A DNA stretch of 64,000 nucleotides from Clostridium sp. AM58-1XD (GTDB lineage Bacteria > Bacillota > Clostridia > Lachnospirales > Lachnospiraceae). Both the position numbers and the translations under genes were made by a program. Every line of letters begins with the position of its first letter. Positions within the stretch are counted from its first letter, which is position 1. The notes under the pieces were generated by a model, which worked only from the letters and a program-made list of their open reading frames with translations, was not told the origin of the DNA and did not search any database. Where the stretch lies: assembly GCF_003464085.1 (NCBI RefSeq), contig NZ_QSDR01000012.1:58333-122332 (forward strand). The letters run 5' to 3'. Of this stretch, positions 46,056 to 55,152 are shown piece after piece.

Positions 46056-46585
46056 ATGGTTTCTTGTTCTGGCAGCCGGACTCTGCCTGCTTGTTCTGGC
46101 AATGCCGTCGGGAGGAAGAAAAGGAGCGTCTTCCGGCAGTACCAAAGCTCCTGCACAGAGCGCGCAGGGGGGAGGTGAGGTCGGGAAAACGTATGAAAGA
46201 CAGCTGGAAGACCGGGTAAAAAAAAATCCTTTCTACAGTGGAAGGGGTGGGAAAAGTGGATGTAATGATCGTACTGAAATCTTCAGAGGAAAAAATTCTC
46301 AGAACAGACCGGTCACAATCCCTTTCAGAGTCGGATGAGCTGGATCCCGACGGTATGAGCCGCAGCGTAAAAAGCAGCGATACGCAGGAGAGTACCGTCC
46401 TTACAGGAAATGGAGCAGACAGCGCTCCTATCGTGGAAAAAGAATTGAAGCCGGAAATTGAGGGAATTATCGTAAGCGCGCAGGGGGGAGGGAATGCCGT
46501 AATAAAGGAAGAAATTTCTGCGGCACTGGAAGCATTATTTCATGTACCCAGGCATAAAATAAGAGTATTAAAGAGGGTCGAATAA
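46021..46585 (+). CDS. spoIIIAG: Stage III sporulation protein AG (one frameshift)
   Basis: SpoIIIAG forms a large ring in the channel. The N-terminal helix WFLVLAAGLCLLVLAMPSGG is followed by a Gly/Ser linker and the RBM domain with STVEGVGKVDVMIVLKSSEE, then EGIIVSAQGGGNAVIKEEIS and ALFHVPRHKIRVLKRVE. The frame shifts in the run of nine A at 46218-46226; eight A would give LEDRVKKILSTVEGVGKV. This is the only frame break that is an insertion. The corrected length is about 187 residues. Confidence 0.88.
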
Positions 46586-46598
46586 AGGAGTGTATGAC

Positions 46599-47349
46599 AT
46601 GAAAAATATGAAAAAGCTGTTCCGAAGGAACCAGATCATCATCACTACACTGGCTATAATGATTGCCGCGGCAGGTTATCTGAATTATGCCGGCAAAAAA
46701 GAGGCAGTTTCCGGAATGATGTCTATGAGGCAGGTATGATGGAGATATCCGATGAGGACATTCTGGCTGAAAACCAGGCATTGACGGCATCAGATCCGGT
46801 TAAGGAAATTGTCAGTCCGGATGAAGGCATGGAAGAAGCAGAAGACGTAGCCAATGTAGCGGAAGCAACGAAAGCACCGGAAAACGGTCAGGAAACAGGC
46901 GGCCTCAGGTGGCGGACGGAAGCGAAGGACAGCAGCAGGAAGCCGGTATGGATAATCCAGGAGAAGCAGTCCTTACGAGCGGTATGAACGTATCGGAATA
47001 CATAGCGAATGTTCAGCTTTCCAGAGAACAGGTGAGGGCTAAAAATAAGGAAACTCTCAATGAAATCATCAACAGTCCGTCGATTGATGAGGCTGCAAAG
47101 CAGCAGGCTGTCAACGATATGATTCGGATGACTGAAGTGGCAGAAAAAGAAAATGCTGCCGAAACACTTCTGCAGGCAAAAGGTTTCGTAAACCCGGTGG
47201 TCAGCATTACGGACGGCCAGGTCGACGTAGTTATCAATGCGGCCAGCATTACGGATCCGCAGAGAGCACAGATCGAAGATATCGTTAAGAGAAAAACGGA
47301 AGTAGGCGCAGAAAATATTGTTATAACAATGCTGAATACAAAAAAATAA
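46599..47349 (+). CDS. spoIIIAH: Stage III sporulation protein AH (two frameshifts)
   Basis: SpoIIIAH binds SpoIIQ of the forespore across the septum. The N-terminus MKNMKKLFRRNQIIITTLAI is a classic SpoIIIAH start. The C-terminal domain has NVSEYIANVQLSREQVRAKN, VNDMIRMTEVAEKENAAETL and INAASITDPQRAQIEDIVKR. Two frame breaks lie at 46713-46714 (TCCGGAATG for TCCGGGAATG) and 46908-46909 (CTCAGGTGG for CTCAGGGTGG). With both G's restored one frame of about 250 residues runs through an acidic linker. The conserved domains on both sides support a sequencing cause. Confidence 0.88.
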
Positions 47350-47360
47350 GATCCTCATAA

Positions 47361-47392
47361 AAGCCGTACAGTGAAATAAGCTGTGCGGCTTT
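47361..47392 (+). terminator. Terminator of the spoIIIA operon
   Basis: AAGCCGTACAG and CTGTGCGGCTT form a hairpin with one G-T step, followed by TTTTT. Confidence 0.85.
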
Positions 47393-47417
47393 TTACATGA
47401 TAGAAGCTGATTTGCCC

Positions 47418-47447
47418 TTTACATTTTACGGATGCCTATTGTAGAAT
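47418..47447 (+). promoter_or_regulatory. Candidate sigma-A promoter of the NSS transporter gene
   Basis: TTTACA (47418-47423), an 18-bp spacer, then TAGAAT (47442-47447), about 100 bp before the ATG. Confidence 0.4.
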
Positions 47448-47544
47448 AGAGACGGTACGCAATTTTACAGATGCGTATTGATTGCTGAACACCGGACGGG
47501 TGTGAAGCCGGGTAGGTATTTAAAGAAAGAAAAGAGGAAAGACT

Positions 47545-48936
47545 ATGAAAAGAGAACAATTTTCATCCCGGTTAGGATTTATCCTGATTTCCGCGGGATG
47601 TGCCATCGGTCTTGGGAATGTATGGCGCTTTCCATACATTGTAGGCGCATATGGGGGAGCAGCTTTTGTACTGATCTACATGCTCTTCCTTCTGGTCCTC
47701 GGCCTTCCGATTATTGTTATGGAATTCGCTGTGGGGAGAGCCAGCCAGAAGAGTGCGGCATTGTCATTTGACGTACTGGAGCCGAAAGGTACGAAATGGC
47801 ATATTGAGAAATATTTTGCCATGGCAGGCAACTATATTCTGATGATGTTTTATACGACGGTGGCTGGATGGATGGTCCTTTATTTCCTGAAAATGGCAAA
47901 AGGAGATTTTACAGGGCTGGATGCGGAAGGCGTCGGAGGCGTGTTTAACGACATGCTGGGAAATCCGGCTGTTATGACGATCTTTATGGTATTTATCGTC
48001 CTTCTCTGCTTTGGCGTTTGTGCGATGGGACTCCAGAAGGGCGTGGAAGGCATTACGAAGATTATGATGGTATGCCTGTTAATGCTCATGATCGTGCTGG
48101 CCGTCCATTCCGTATTTATGGAAAACAGCGGCCCAGGACTGGAGTTCTATTTAAAACCGGATTTTAAAAAACTGATGATGGGAAGTGATGGGAACGTCAG
48201 TATACACGCCCTTGGCGAGGCCATCTTTGCTGCCCTTGGACAGGCCTTCTTTACCCTCAGTATAGGAATCGGCGCCCTCGCAATCTTTGGAAGCTATATC
48301 GGAAAAGAGAGAAGGCTTACGGGAGAAGCTGTCAGTGTAACGATTCTCGATACATTTGTAGCGCTGATGTCAGGACTGATTATTTTTCCGGCCTGCTTTG
48401 CATACAATATCGACGCAGGACAGGGACCGGCCCTGATCTTCGTTACGCTCCCTAATGTATTTAATCATATGGCAGGCGGACGCCTTTGGGGAACTCTGTT
48501 TTTCCTGTTCATGTCCTTTGCAGCCATGTCTACGGTTATTGCCGTTTTCCAGAACATTGTATCGTTCGCAACGGACCTTACGGGCTGCAGCGTTAAAAAA
48601 GCGGTTGCATATAATATCGTTGCCGTAATCATCTTGTCCCTCCCGTGCGTTCTGGGATTTAACGTATGGAGCGGTTTTATGCCGCTGGGCGACGGAAGCA
48701 CCATTCTGGATCTGGAAGACTTTATCGTGAGCAACAACCTTCTCCCGCTGGGAAGCCTTGTATATCTGGCTTTCTGTACGAGCCGTTACGGCTGGGGCTT
48801 CGACAATTTCCTGAAAGAAGCTAATGCCGGTACCGGAATGAAATTTCCGCGCGCCGTGAAATTTTATGTCAGCTTTATCCTTCCGGTAATTGTCCTCGTT
48901 ATCTTCCTTCAGGGATATTGGAACAAATTTTTCTAA
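47545..48936 (+). CDS. Sodium-dependent amino-acid symporter (NSS/SNF family)
   Basis: A 463-residue protein with about eleven helices. The N-terminus has the NSS core SRLGFILISAGCAIGLGNVW, then RFPYIVGAYGGAAFV, corresponding to TM1-TM2 of LeuT, with the Na+ and substrate backbone sites. TM6 is visible in AIFAALGQAFFTLSIGIGAL and TM8 in LFFLFMSFAAMSTVIAVFQN. It imports an amino acid or similar amine with Na+. The final helix is followed by a short tail. Bacterial members often carry eleven rather than twelve helices, as here. It is a single-gene unit. Confidence 0.94.
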   Translation: MKREQFSSRLGFILISAGCAIGLGNVWRFPYIVGAYGGAAFVLIYMLFLLVLGLPIIVMEFAVGRASQKSAALSFDVLEPKGTKWHIEKYFAMAGNYILMMFYTTVAGWMVLYFLKMAKGDFTGLDAEGVGGVFNDMLGNPAVMTIFMVFIVLLCFGVCAMGLQKGVEGITKIMMVCLLMLMIVLAVHSVFMENSGPGLEFYLKPDFKKLMMGSDGNVSIHALGEAIFAALGQAFFTLSIGIGALAIFGSYIGKERRLTGEAVSVTILDTFVALMSGLIIFPACFAYNIDAGQGPALIFVTLPNVFNHMAGGRLWGTLFFLFMSFAAMSTVIAVFQNIVSFATDLTGCSVKKAVAYNIVAVIILSLPCVLGFNVWSGFMPLGDGSTILDLEDFIVSNNLLPLGSLVYLAFCTSRYGWGFDNFLKEANAGTGMKFPRAVKFYVSFILPVIVLVIFLQGYWNKFF

Positions 48937-48982
48937 ATAAGGAAAAATGTATAGGATTTGCCGAAATTTACCGGAAAATCTA

Positions 48983-49011
48983 TTGAAAATTTTGTCAGAT
49001 AAGGATACAAT
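48983..49011 (+). promoter_or_regulatory. Sigma-A promoter of the BMP-type ABC operon
   Basis: TTGAAA (48983-48988), exactly 17 bp, TACAAT (49006-49011); the ATG is at 49053 after AGGAGGAG. Confidence 0.65.
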
Positions 49012-49052
49012 GATGTACGGTAACAAGTAAATTTCATTTCAGGAGGAGTAAA

Positions 49053-50273
49053 ATGAGAAAATTTGTAAGCATTGCATTGGCAGCAGCTATGGTATTATCC
49101 ATGAGCGCATGCGGCGGTTCTTCCAGCAAGGAAACGACAGCGGCAGAGACCCAGGCAAAAGAGACTCAGGCGGAGAGCAAGACCGATGAGTCCAAGGCAG
49201 AGGAGAGCGAGAGCTCAGGCGAGGCAAAGGAAGGCGTTATGCCGGCAGTTGCCAAGGAAGACATCAAGGTCGGCGTAATCCACATCGGAGATCCGGCAGC
49301 AGGGTCAGGCTATACGTATGCACATGACCAGGGTATCGTAGGCATGCAGAAGAATCTCGGACTCGAGGACAGCCAGATCGTACGTAAAAATAACGTAGAC
49401 GATACGGATGCAACAGCAATTGAAACAGCAATTACAGAGTGTATTGAAGAAGGATGCAACATCATTTTCGCTACAAGCTGGGGATATATGGATACATGTG
49501 AGGCTCTTGCAGAAGAGTATCCGGAGGTTATTTTCTCACATGGTACAGGATATAAGAGCAACGGAACGAACTTCAACAATTATTTCGGAAGAATTTATCA
49601 GGCAAGATATCTGACAGGAATCGCTGCCGGAATGAAGACAAAGTCCAATAAAATCGGTTATGTTGCAGCCATGGGCAAGGACAACTCCGAAGTTACAGGC
49701 GGCTGCAATGCATTTGCAATGGGCGTTGCTTCCGTGAATCCTGACGCAAAGGTTTATGTAAAAGTAACGAACAGCTGGCTTGATCCGGAAGGAGAAGGAC
49801 AGGCTGCAGAAGCGCTGATCGCAGAGGGCTGTGACGTGATCGGACAGCACTGTGATACTCCGAACCCACAGCTGGCTGCTGAAAAAGCAGGCATATGGGG
49901 CGTTGGATATAACTCTGATATGAGCCAGGATGCTCCTGCTGCAGTTCTGACTTCCACGATGTGGGATTGGTCAGTTTACTACACAGAAGCAGTAAAATCT
50001 TTAATCGACGGAACATGGACAGGTGAAAATTACTTCGGCTCTATCGCAGACGGCCTTGTTACATTTGCTCCTCTTTCTGACCTGTGTGAAGAAGGCACAG
50101 CTGAGAAGGTTGAAGAAGCAAAAGCAAAGATGGTTTCCGGAGAATGGGATGTATTTGACGGCGTGATCGAGTGCAACGATGGTTCCACAGTAGGCGAAGA
50201 AGGCAAGAGCTTATCAGACGCTGATATTACAGGCAACATGAACTGGTACTACAAGAATGTTGTAGAGAAGTAA
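49053..50273 (+). CDS. BMP-family ABC transporter substrate-binding lipoprotein
   Basis: A 406-residue lipoprotein. Signal peptide MRKFVSIALAAAMVLSMSAC with lipobox MSAC, then a 35-residue Thr/Glu/Ser linker. The mature part is a BMP/PnrA (Med) domain: IKVGVIHIGDPAAGSGYTYA, FATSWGYMDTCEALAEEYPE, RIYQARYLTGIAAGMKTKSN and DVIGQHCDTPNPQLAAEKAG. Characterised relatives bind purine nucleosides or, in other members, autoinducers or riboflavin. The gene is followed by a hairpin element, then the ATPase and two permeases. The high amount of binding protein relative to the membrane parts could be set by that hairpin. Confidence 0.92.
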   Translation: MRKFVSIALAAAMVLSMSACGGSSSKETTAAETQAKETQAESKTDESKAEESESSGEAKEGVMPAVAKEDIKVGVIHIGDPAAGSGYTYAHDQGIVGMQKNLGLEDSQIVRKNNVDDTDATAIETAITECIEEGCNIIFATSWGYMDTCEALAEEYPEVIFSHGTGYKSNGTNFNNYFGRIYQARYLTGIAAGMKTKSNKIGYVAAMGKDNSEVTGGCNAFAMGVASVNPDAKVYVKVTNSWLDPEGEGQAAEALIAEGCDVIGQHCDTPNPQLAAEKAGIWGVGYNSDMSQDAPAAVLTSTMWDWSVYYTEAVKSLIDGTWTGENYFGSIADGLVTFAPLSDLCEEGTAEKVEEAKAKMVSGEWDVFDGVIECNDGSTVGEEGKSLSDADITGNMNWYYKNVVEK

Positions 50274-50291
50274 GAAGAATAACAATCACAT

Positions 50292-50410
50292 AGAGAGTGT
50301 TGCAGAAAAGAAATAATCATTGCCCTCGATACCAGATGGTGTGACCTGGCCGCTGCCTGGTACAAAATCTGGTATCGGAGGCATGTCTGTTTTTCCTTTT
50401 GCAACACTCT
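50292..50410. repeat. Dispersed hairpin element, copy 2 (between binding protein and ATPase genes)
   Basis: The outer arms AGAGAGTGTTGC and GCAACACTCT, and the inner arms at 50318-50337 and 50367-50385 (containing CGATACCAGAT/ATCTGGTATCG), match copy 1 at 11350-11469. TTTT follows, so in this orientation it could act as a leaky terminator inside the operon. Confidence 0.78.
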
Positions 50411-50474
50411 TTTGTTACTTTTTATTCCACTTTATTCCATTTCTATTTACCTTCCAGGGAAGAAGGAGAGACAC

Positions 50475-51992
50475 ATGACAGAGAATTTTGCCATTGAGTG
50501 CAGAAAAATTACTAAGAGATTCGGCAGTGTAGTTGCCAATGATGAGATTGATTTACAGGTCAGATATGGAGAAATCCTGGCTCTGCTGGGAGAGAACGGC
50601 TCTGGAAAAACGACGCTGATGAATATGCTGTCCGGGATATATCATCCGGATGACGGGGCTATTTATATCGGCGGCAAGGAAGTGACCATCAATTCACCGG
50701 TGGATTCGGCAGCGCTTGGAATTGGTATGATCCATCAGCATTTTAAACTGGTAGACGTATTCAGCGCCCAGGATAATATTGTTTTAGGGACAAAGGAGAA
50801 GAGACTGGCTTCCAAAGTCCTGAAAAAGAAAATTGAAGAGATCAGCCAGTCGTTTGGATTGGAAATTGAACCGGAAAAGAAAGTCTATGATATGTCTGTC
50901 AGCGAAAAGCAGACAGTAGAGATTCTGAAGGTTTTATATAGAGGCGCGCAGATCCTTATTTTGGATGAGCCGACGGCAGTGCTCACTCCTCAGGAGACAG
51001 AAAAGCTCTTTGCCATATTGAGGAAGATGAAGGAACAGGGATGCGCGATTATCATTATCACCCATAAGCTTCATGAGGTACTGGATATCAGCGACCGCGT
51101 GACGATCCTCAGAAAGGGAAAGAGTATCGACACGGTCAATACGAAGGAATCAGACGAAAAAAGGCTTACGGAACTCATGGTCGGCCGGCCGGTCAACCTG
51201 GAGATCAAGCGGCCGGAGGTGAAAAACAAGGAAAGCATCCTGAAGGTTGTGGACCTGACCGTAATGAAAAGCGACGGCTCGACGGCACTGGACGATATTT
51301 CCTTCGAAATCAATACGGGCGAAATCCTGGGTGTGGCCGGAGTGGCAGGCAGCGGGCAGAAGGAGCTGTGCGAAACGCTTACCGGACTTATGGAAGCAAA
51401 AAAAGGAGCAATTCTTTACCATAAAGAAAATATAGTCGGAAAAAGTCCGGCAGAAATTATCAAGCTGGGAATCAGCATGAGTTTTGTTCCGGAAGACCGC
51501 CTTGGGATGGGGCTTGTGGCATCCATGGGCATGGTGGACAATATGCTTCTGAAAACATACAGCAAGGGAAATGGTCCGTTTGTGGAACGGGTAGGGGCAA
51601 GAGAACAGGCGGAACGCCTGGTAAAGGAACTGTCAATTGTGACTCCGGGTGTTGATACACCGGTTCGAATGATGTCGGGAGGCAACGTTCAGAAGGTTCT
51701 TCTGGGCCGGGAAATCGAATCCAGCCCACAGGTGCTGATTACGGCATATCCGGTCCGGGGACTGGATATCAATTCCTCCTATACCGTCTATGACCTGTTA
51801 AATAAACAGAAGGAAAAAGGTGTGGCGGTCGTATATATCGGCGAGGATCTGGACGTACTGCTGGAGCTTTCCGACCGGATTATGGTGTTGTGCCACGGAC
51901 AGGTAACAGGAATTGTGGACGCGCACAAAGTTACGAAAGAGCAGGTCGGCCTGATGATGACAGGAGCTGATATGAAGGAGGTGGGACTATGA
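50475..51992 (+). CDS. ABC transporter ATP-binding protein, two nucleotide-binding domains (nucleoside-type importer)
   Basis: A 505-residue duplicated ATPase of the CUT2/BMP-importer class. The first domain has Walker A GENGSGKTTLMN, an unusual signature region MSVSEKQTVEILK and Walker B ILILDEPTAVL. The second has a Gly-rich GVAGVAGSGQKELCE in place of a full Walker A, signature MSGGNVQKVLLGREI, and VLITAYPVRGLD in place of the usual Walker B. Such degeneracy in the second site is typical of the family (RbsA/NupO). ATG 50475 has GAAGGAGAG upstream. The next gene overlaps by four bases. Confidence 0.92.
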   Translation: MTENFAIECRKITKRFGSVVANDEIDLQVRYGEILALLGENGSGKTTLMNMLSGIYHPDDGAIYIGGKEVTINSPVDSAALGIGMIHQHFKLVDVFSAQDNIVLGTKEKRLASKVLKKKIEEISQSFGLEIEPEKKVYDMSVSEKQTVEILKVLYRGAQILILDEPTAVLTPQETEKLFAILRKMKEQGCAIIIITHKLHEVLDISDRVTILRKGKSIDTVNTKESDEKRLTELMVGRPVNLEIKRPEVKNKESILKVVDLTVMKSDGSTALDDISFEINTGEILGVAGVAGSGQKELCETLTGLMEAKKGAILYHKENIVGKSPAEIIKLGISMSFVPEDRLGMGLVASMGMVDNMLLKTYSKGNGPFVERVGAREQAERLVKELSIVTPGVDTPVRMMSGGNVQKVLLGREIESSPQVLITAYPVRGLDINSSYTVYDLLNKQKEKGVAVVYIGEDLDVLLELSDRIMVLCHGQVTGIVDAHKVTKEQVGLMMTGADMKEVGL

Positions 51993-53062
51993 ACGAGCCA
52001 TTGATCCGCGTTGTAAAAAAGGCAGAGCTGGCAGGACGTGAAATCGTCATTCTGCGTCTGGAAGCCGTCATACTGGCTATTGTGGCAGGCGGGCTTTTCA
52101 TTCTTTCGATCGGCTATAATCCATTCCTCGTATATAAGACGATTGTGGAAGGCTGCTTTCGAAGCGCCATGTCTTTTCAGGCAACAATTAAGATTATGAT
52201 TCCGCTTCTGGTTTCGTCGCTGGGCGTTACGCTGGCATTTAAAATGAAATTCTGGAATATCGGAGCGGAAGGCCAGATCATTATGGGCGCTGTATTTGCT
52301 TCGTATTTCGCTCTGTTTCATTCGGACTGGAACCACTGGATTCTTATACTTGCCATGACTGCGGCAGGCATCGTAGGAGGCGGGCTGTGGGGACTGATAC
52401 CTGCATGGTTTAAGACGAAATTTGACACGAACGAGACGCTGTTCACCCTGATGCTCAATTATATCGCGCTCCACATTATTTCCTGGCTGCAGGAAGGGCC
52501 GTGGAGGGATAAAACGGCTCAGGGATTTGCCAAAATCCCACGCTTTGATAAAAATGCTGCACTTGATAAGGTTTTAGGAATCCAGTTTGGATGGATCATT
52601 GCGCTGATCCTCGTTGCTGTTATCCTGATTTACTTAAAATATTCCAAGCAGGGATATGAAATCGGCGTTGTGGGAGAAAGCCAGGATACGGCCAGATATG
52701 CAGGAATGAATGTACGCAGGATCGTGCTCAGAACCATGTTCTTTTCAGGGGCCGTATGCGGCCTGGGAGGCATGATCCAGGCGGCAGGGTCCGATATTAC
52801 CCTGACTACGTCCGTAGCCGGCGGAGTAGGCTTTACGGCTATTATAGTCGCATGGCTGGCGCAGCTGAATCCGGTGATGATTCTGGTGGTTTCCCTCTGC
52901 TTCAGCATATTGGAAAAAGGAAGCAGCGTGGTACAATCTACTTACGGGCTGTCATCTGACTGCGCGGCTGTGCTTCAGGGAATCATTCTCTTCTTTATTC
53001 TTGGGTGCGAGCTGTTTGTACGATATAAATTTGTCTTTCGCAGGAAAGGAGGTGCGGCATAA
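51989..53062 (+). CDS. ABC transporter permease, BPD_transp_2 type (subunit 1)
   Basis: A 357-residue membrane protein with nine to ten helices. Marks: SLGVTLAFKMKFWNIGAEGQ, NETLFTLMLNYIALHIISWL and GMNVRRIVLRTMFFSGAVCG followed by GLGGMIQAAGSDITLTTSVA. This subunit pairs with the next permease in nucleoside-type importers (NupP/NupQ-like). AAGGAGGTGGG lies before the ATG. It overlaps the ATPase gene and, by one base (TAATG), the next permease gene, showing a tightly coupled operon. Confidence 0.93.
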   Translation: MNEPLIRVVKKAELAGREIVILRLEAVILAIVAGGLFILSIGYNPFLVYKTIVEGCFRSAMSFQATIKIMIPLLVSSLGVTLAFKMKFWNIGAEGQIIMGAVFASYFALFHSDWNHWILILAMTAAGIVGGGLWGLIPAWFKTKFDTNETLFTLMLNYIALHIISWLQEGPWRDKTAQGFAKIPRFDKNAALDKVLGIQFGWIIALILVAVILIYLKYSKQGYEIGVVGESQDTARYAGMNVRRIVLRTMFFSGAVCGLGGMIQAAGSDITLTTSVAGGVGFTAIIVAWLAQLNPVMILVVSLCFSILEKGSSVVQSTYGLSSDCAAVLQGIILFFILGCELFVRYKFVFRRKGGAA

Positions 53063-54018
53063 TGGATATGGCGGTTAAATTTATTGTAGCAGCTGTGCTT
53101 GCGGGAACGCCGCTGCTTTTCGGAACGGTCGGAGAAATCCTGAGTGAGAAGGTAGGCCACCTGAACCTGGGGGTGGAGGGTATGATGTCCATCGGAGCAT
53201 GCGCCGGTTTTATGGCAGGCTATCTGACGGACAACTTCTGGCTGGCAATCCTGGCTTCTTTTATCGCCGGTGTGGCTGCCGCCCTCATCTATGCAGTACT
53301 GACGGTTACATTTATGGCGAATCAGAACGTGACCGGCCTGACGCTTACGATTTTTGGCATCGGACTCGCAAATTTTATCGGTTTTTATATGCTGGGTAAG
53401 ACAGGAAGTAAAAGTCTGAAGCTGCCGGAGACGATTACAGCTCAGATGAGGAACATCCATATTGCAGGGCTTTCCGATATTCCGATAGTGGGACCGCTTT
53501 TGTTTTCCTATAATCCTTTTGTATACCTTGGTATTGTGACGGCAGTGCTGATGGGCCTTTATCTCCACAAGACGAAAATGGGACTGAATGTGCAGGCGAT
53601 CGGTGAAAATCCAGGAGCAGCGGATGCGGCGGGAATCCAGGTGACAAAGCTGAGGTATTTCAATATTCTGCTGGGCGGAGGAATCTGTGGGATTGGCGGT
53701 GCATACTGTTCCATGATTATCAACGGAGGCGTGTGGATCAGCGATAATGTAGGAGGCCTTGGCTGGATCGCAGTGGCGCTTGTCATTTTCGCTTCCTGGA
53801 ATCCGGTTCATGCGATTTACGGGTCTTTCGTTTTCGGAGCGCTCAGAGTGCTTAAATATTACGTGCCGAAGTCAACTTACAATATTCCGATTGCGTTTTT
53901 TGATATGCTCCCGTTCCTGATCACCGCGCTTGTACTGATTGTTTCATCGGTCAGAAAAAGCAAGGGAGCGCATATTCCTGCTCATTTAGGAGTCAACTAT
54001 TTCCGTGAAGATCGCTGA
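53062..54018 (+). CDS. ABC transporter permease, BPD_transp_2 type (subunit 2)
   Basis: A 318-residue membrane protein with eight to nine helices: GTPLLFGTVGEILSEKVGHL, NLGVEGMMSIGACAGFMAGY, NVTGLTLTIFGIGLANFIGF and the loop GAADAAGIQVTKLRYFNILL. It is the second channel half of the BMP-type importer. Unlike the preceding subunit it has no long N-terminal extension. A new promoter and a different codon style begin after its stop, so the operon likely ends here. Confidence 0.93.
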   Translation: MDMAVKFIVAAVLAGTPLLFGTVGEILSEKVGHLNLGVEGMMSIGACAGFMAGYLTDNFWLAILASFIAGVAAALIYAVLTVTFMANQNVTGLTLTIFGIGLANFIGFYMLGKTGSKSLKLPETITAQMRNIHIAGLSDIPIVGPLLFSYNPFVYLGIVTAVLMGLYLHKTKMGLNVQAIGENPGAADAAGIQVTKLRYFNILLGGGICGIGGAYCSMIINGGVWISDNVGGLGWIAVALVIFASWNPVHAIYGSFVFGALRVLKYYVPKSTYNIPIAFFDMLPFLITALVLIVSSVRKSKGAHIPAHLGVNYFREDR

Positions 54019-54063
54019 TGGAATAGGTTTTATAAACAATTTCTAAAAAAGGCCGTTAAACGG

Positions 54064-54092
54064 TTGACAAATTCAGGAAAAAGTATTAAATT
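54064..54092 (+). promoter_or_regulatory. Candidate sigma-A promoter of the isomerase/dehydrogenase genes
   Basis: TTGACA (54064-54069), a perfect -35, 17 bp, then TAAATT (54087-54092). It overlaps a short GCCGTTAAACGGT hairpin. Confidence 0.55.
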
Positions 54093-54208
54093 ATTGCTGT
54101 AATATGTAAAACCAGATTTCACAATGTGAAACAAATATGAAACGCTGAAACTATTTGGAACGGAGTGAAACTGGAAAATACAAATAAAATTTAAGGAGGA
54201 TGATTGAA

Positions 54209-55105
54209 ATGAGAGAGTCAATCCATAAATATTTCCAGGTAGGTACCATTTCTTGGATGAGTTATCCGAATAGAGATGTACTTGAGGTAATTCAGAAAGT
54301 TGCCAGCGATGATTTCTTCGATGCAATTGAAATTCCAACAAAAATGGATGATGAAACTAGAGCAAAAGCAGCTAAGTTGCTTGCAGAGAGCCATTTAAAG
54401 GTTTGCTGCGGCGCACAGCCGAGACTGCTTGGACCGAAGTTAAATCCTAATGATGTTGATGAGGAAGGCAGAAAGCAGGCAGAAGCTACTTTAATCGAAG
54501 CAATTGATCAGGCAGAAGAATTAGGCGCTAAGGGAATCGCTTTCCTGGCAGGTAAGTGGGCTCCGGAGACAAAGGATCTGGCATACGAGCAGCTGTTAAA
54601 GACAACAAGAGCCGTATGTGATTACGCTGCAACAAAGGGAATGAACGTGGAACTGGAAGTATTTGATTTCGACATGGACAAAGCAGCATTAATCGGACCA
54701 GCTCCATATGCAGCAAAGTTCGCAGCTGATATGAGAACAACACACAACAACTTTGGCTTAATGGTTGACCTGTCCCATTTCCCGACAACATACGAGACAT
54801 CCAAGTTTGTTGTTCAGACTCTGAGACCATACATTACACACTTCCACATTGGCAACGCTGTTGTTAAGGAAGGCTGTGAAGCTTACGGAGATCAGCATCC
54901 AAGATTCGGATTCCCGAACTCTGCGAATGATACAGCTGAATTAGTTGATTTCTTCACTGTATTAAAAGAAGAAGGATTCTTCAACGCTGAAAATCCATAT
55001 GTACTTTCTTTCGAAGTTAAGCCATGGGGCGATGAGAATGACGAAGTCGTAGTTGCCAATACGAAGAGAGTCATCAACAGAGCATGGGCTTTAGTAGAGG
55101 ATTAA
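54209..55105 (+). CDS. Sugar phosphate isomerase/epimerase-like TIM barrel protein
   Basis: A 298-residue member of the xylose-isomerase-like TIM barrel family. Metal ligands are placed as usual: Glu in NVELEVFDFD, Asp in LMVDLSHFP, His in ITHFHIGNA and Glu in LSFEVKPWG. Members isomerise or epimerise sugars or hydroxyacids, or cleave inositol-type compounds; the substrate is not clear. ATG 54209 lies nine bases after AAGGAGG; ATG 54200 touches the ribosome-binding site. Codons are unlike those of the ABC genes upstream (more GCT, ACA, TTA), suggesting high expression. The dehydrogenase gene follows after 47 bp. Confidence 0.82.
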   Translation: MRESIHKYFQVGTISWMSYPNRDVLEVIQKVASDDFFDAIEIPTKMDDETRAKAAKLLAESHLKVCCGAQPRLLGPKLNPNDVDEEGRKQAEATLIEAIDQAEELGAKGIAFLAGKWAPETKDLAYEQLLKTTRAVCDYAATKGMNVELEVFDFDMDKAALIGPAPYAAKFAADMRTTHNNFGLMVDLSHFPTTYETSKFVVQTLRPYITHFHIGNAVVKEGCEAYGDQHPRFGFPNSANDTAELVDFFTVLKEEGFFNAENPYVLSFEVKPWGDENDEVVVANTKRVINRAWALVED

Positions 55106-55152
55106 TTGTAACAGCAAAATACAATCATATATAAAGAAAGGACAGAACAATC

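Noticed and set aside
47448..47544. Glycine or other riboswitch before the NSS transporter gene
   Set aside because: Only a short CCGG...CCGG stem is visible; the conserved core of known riboswitches is absent.
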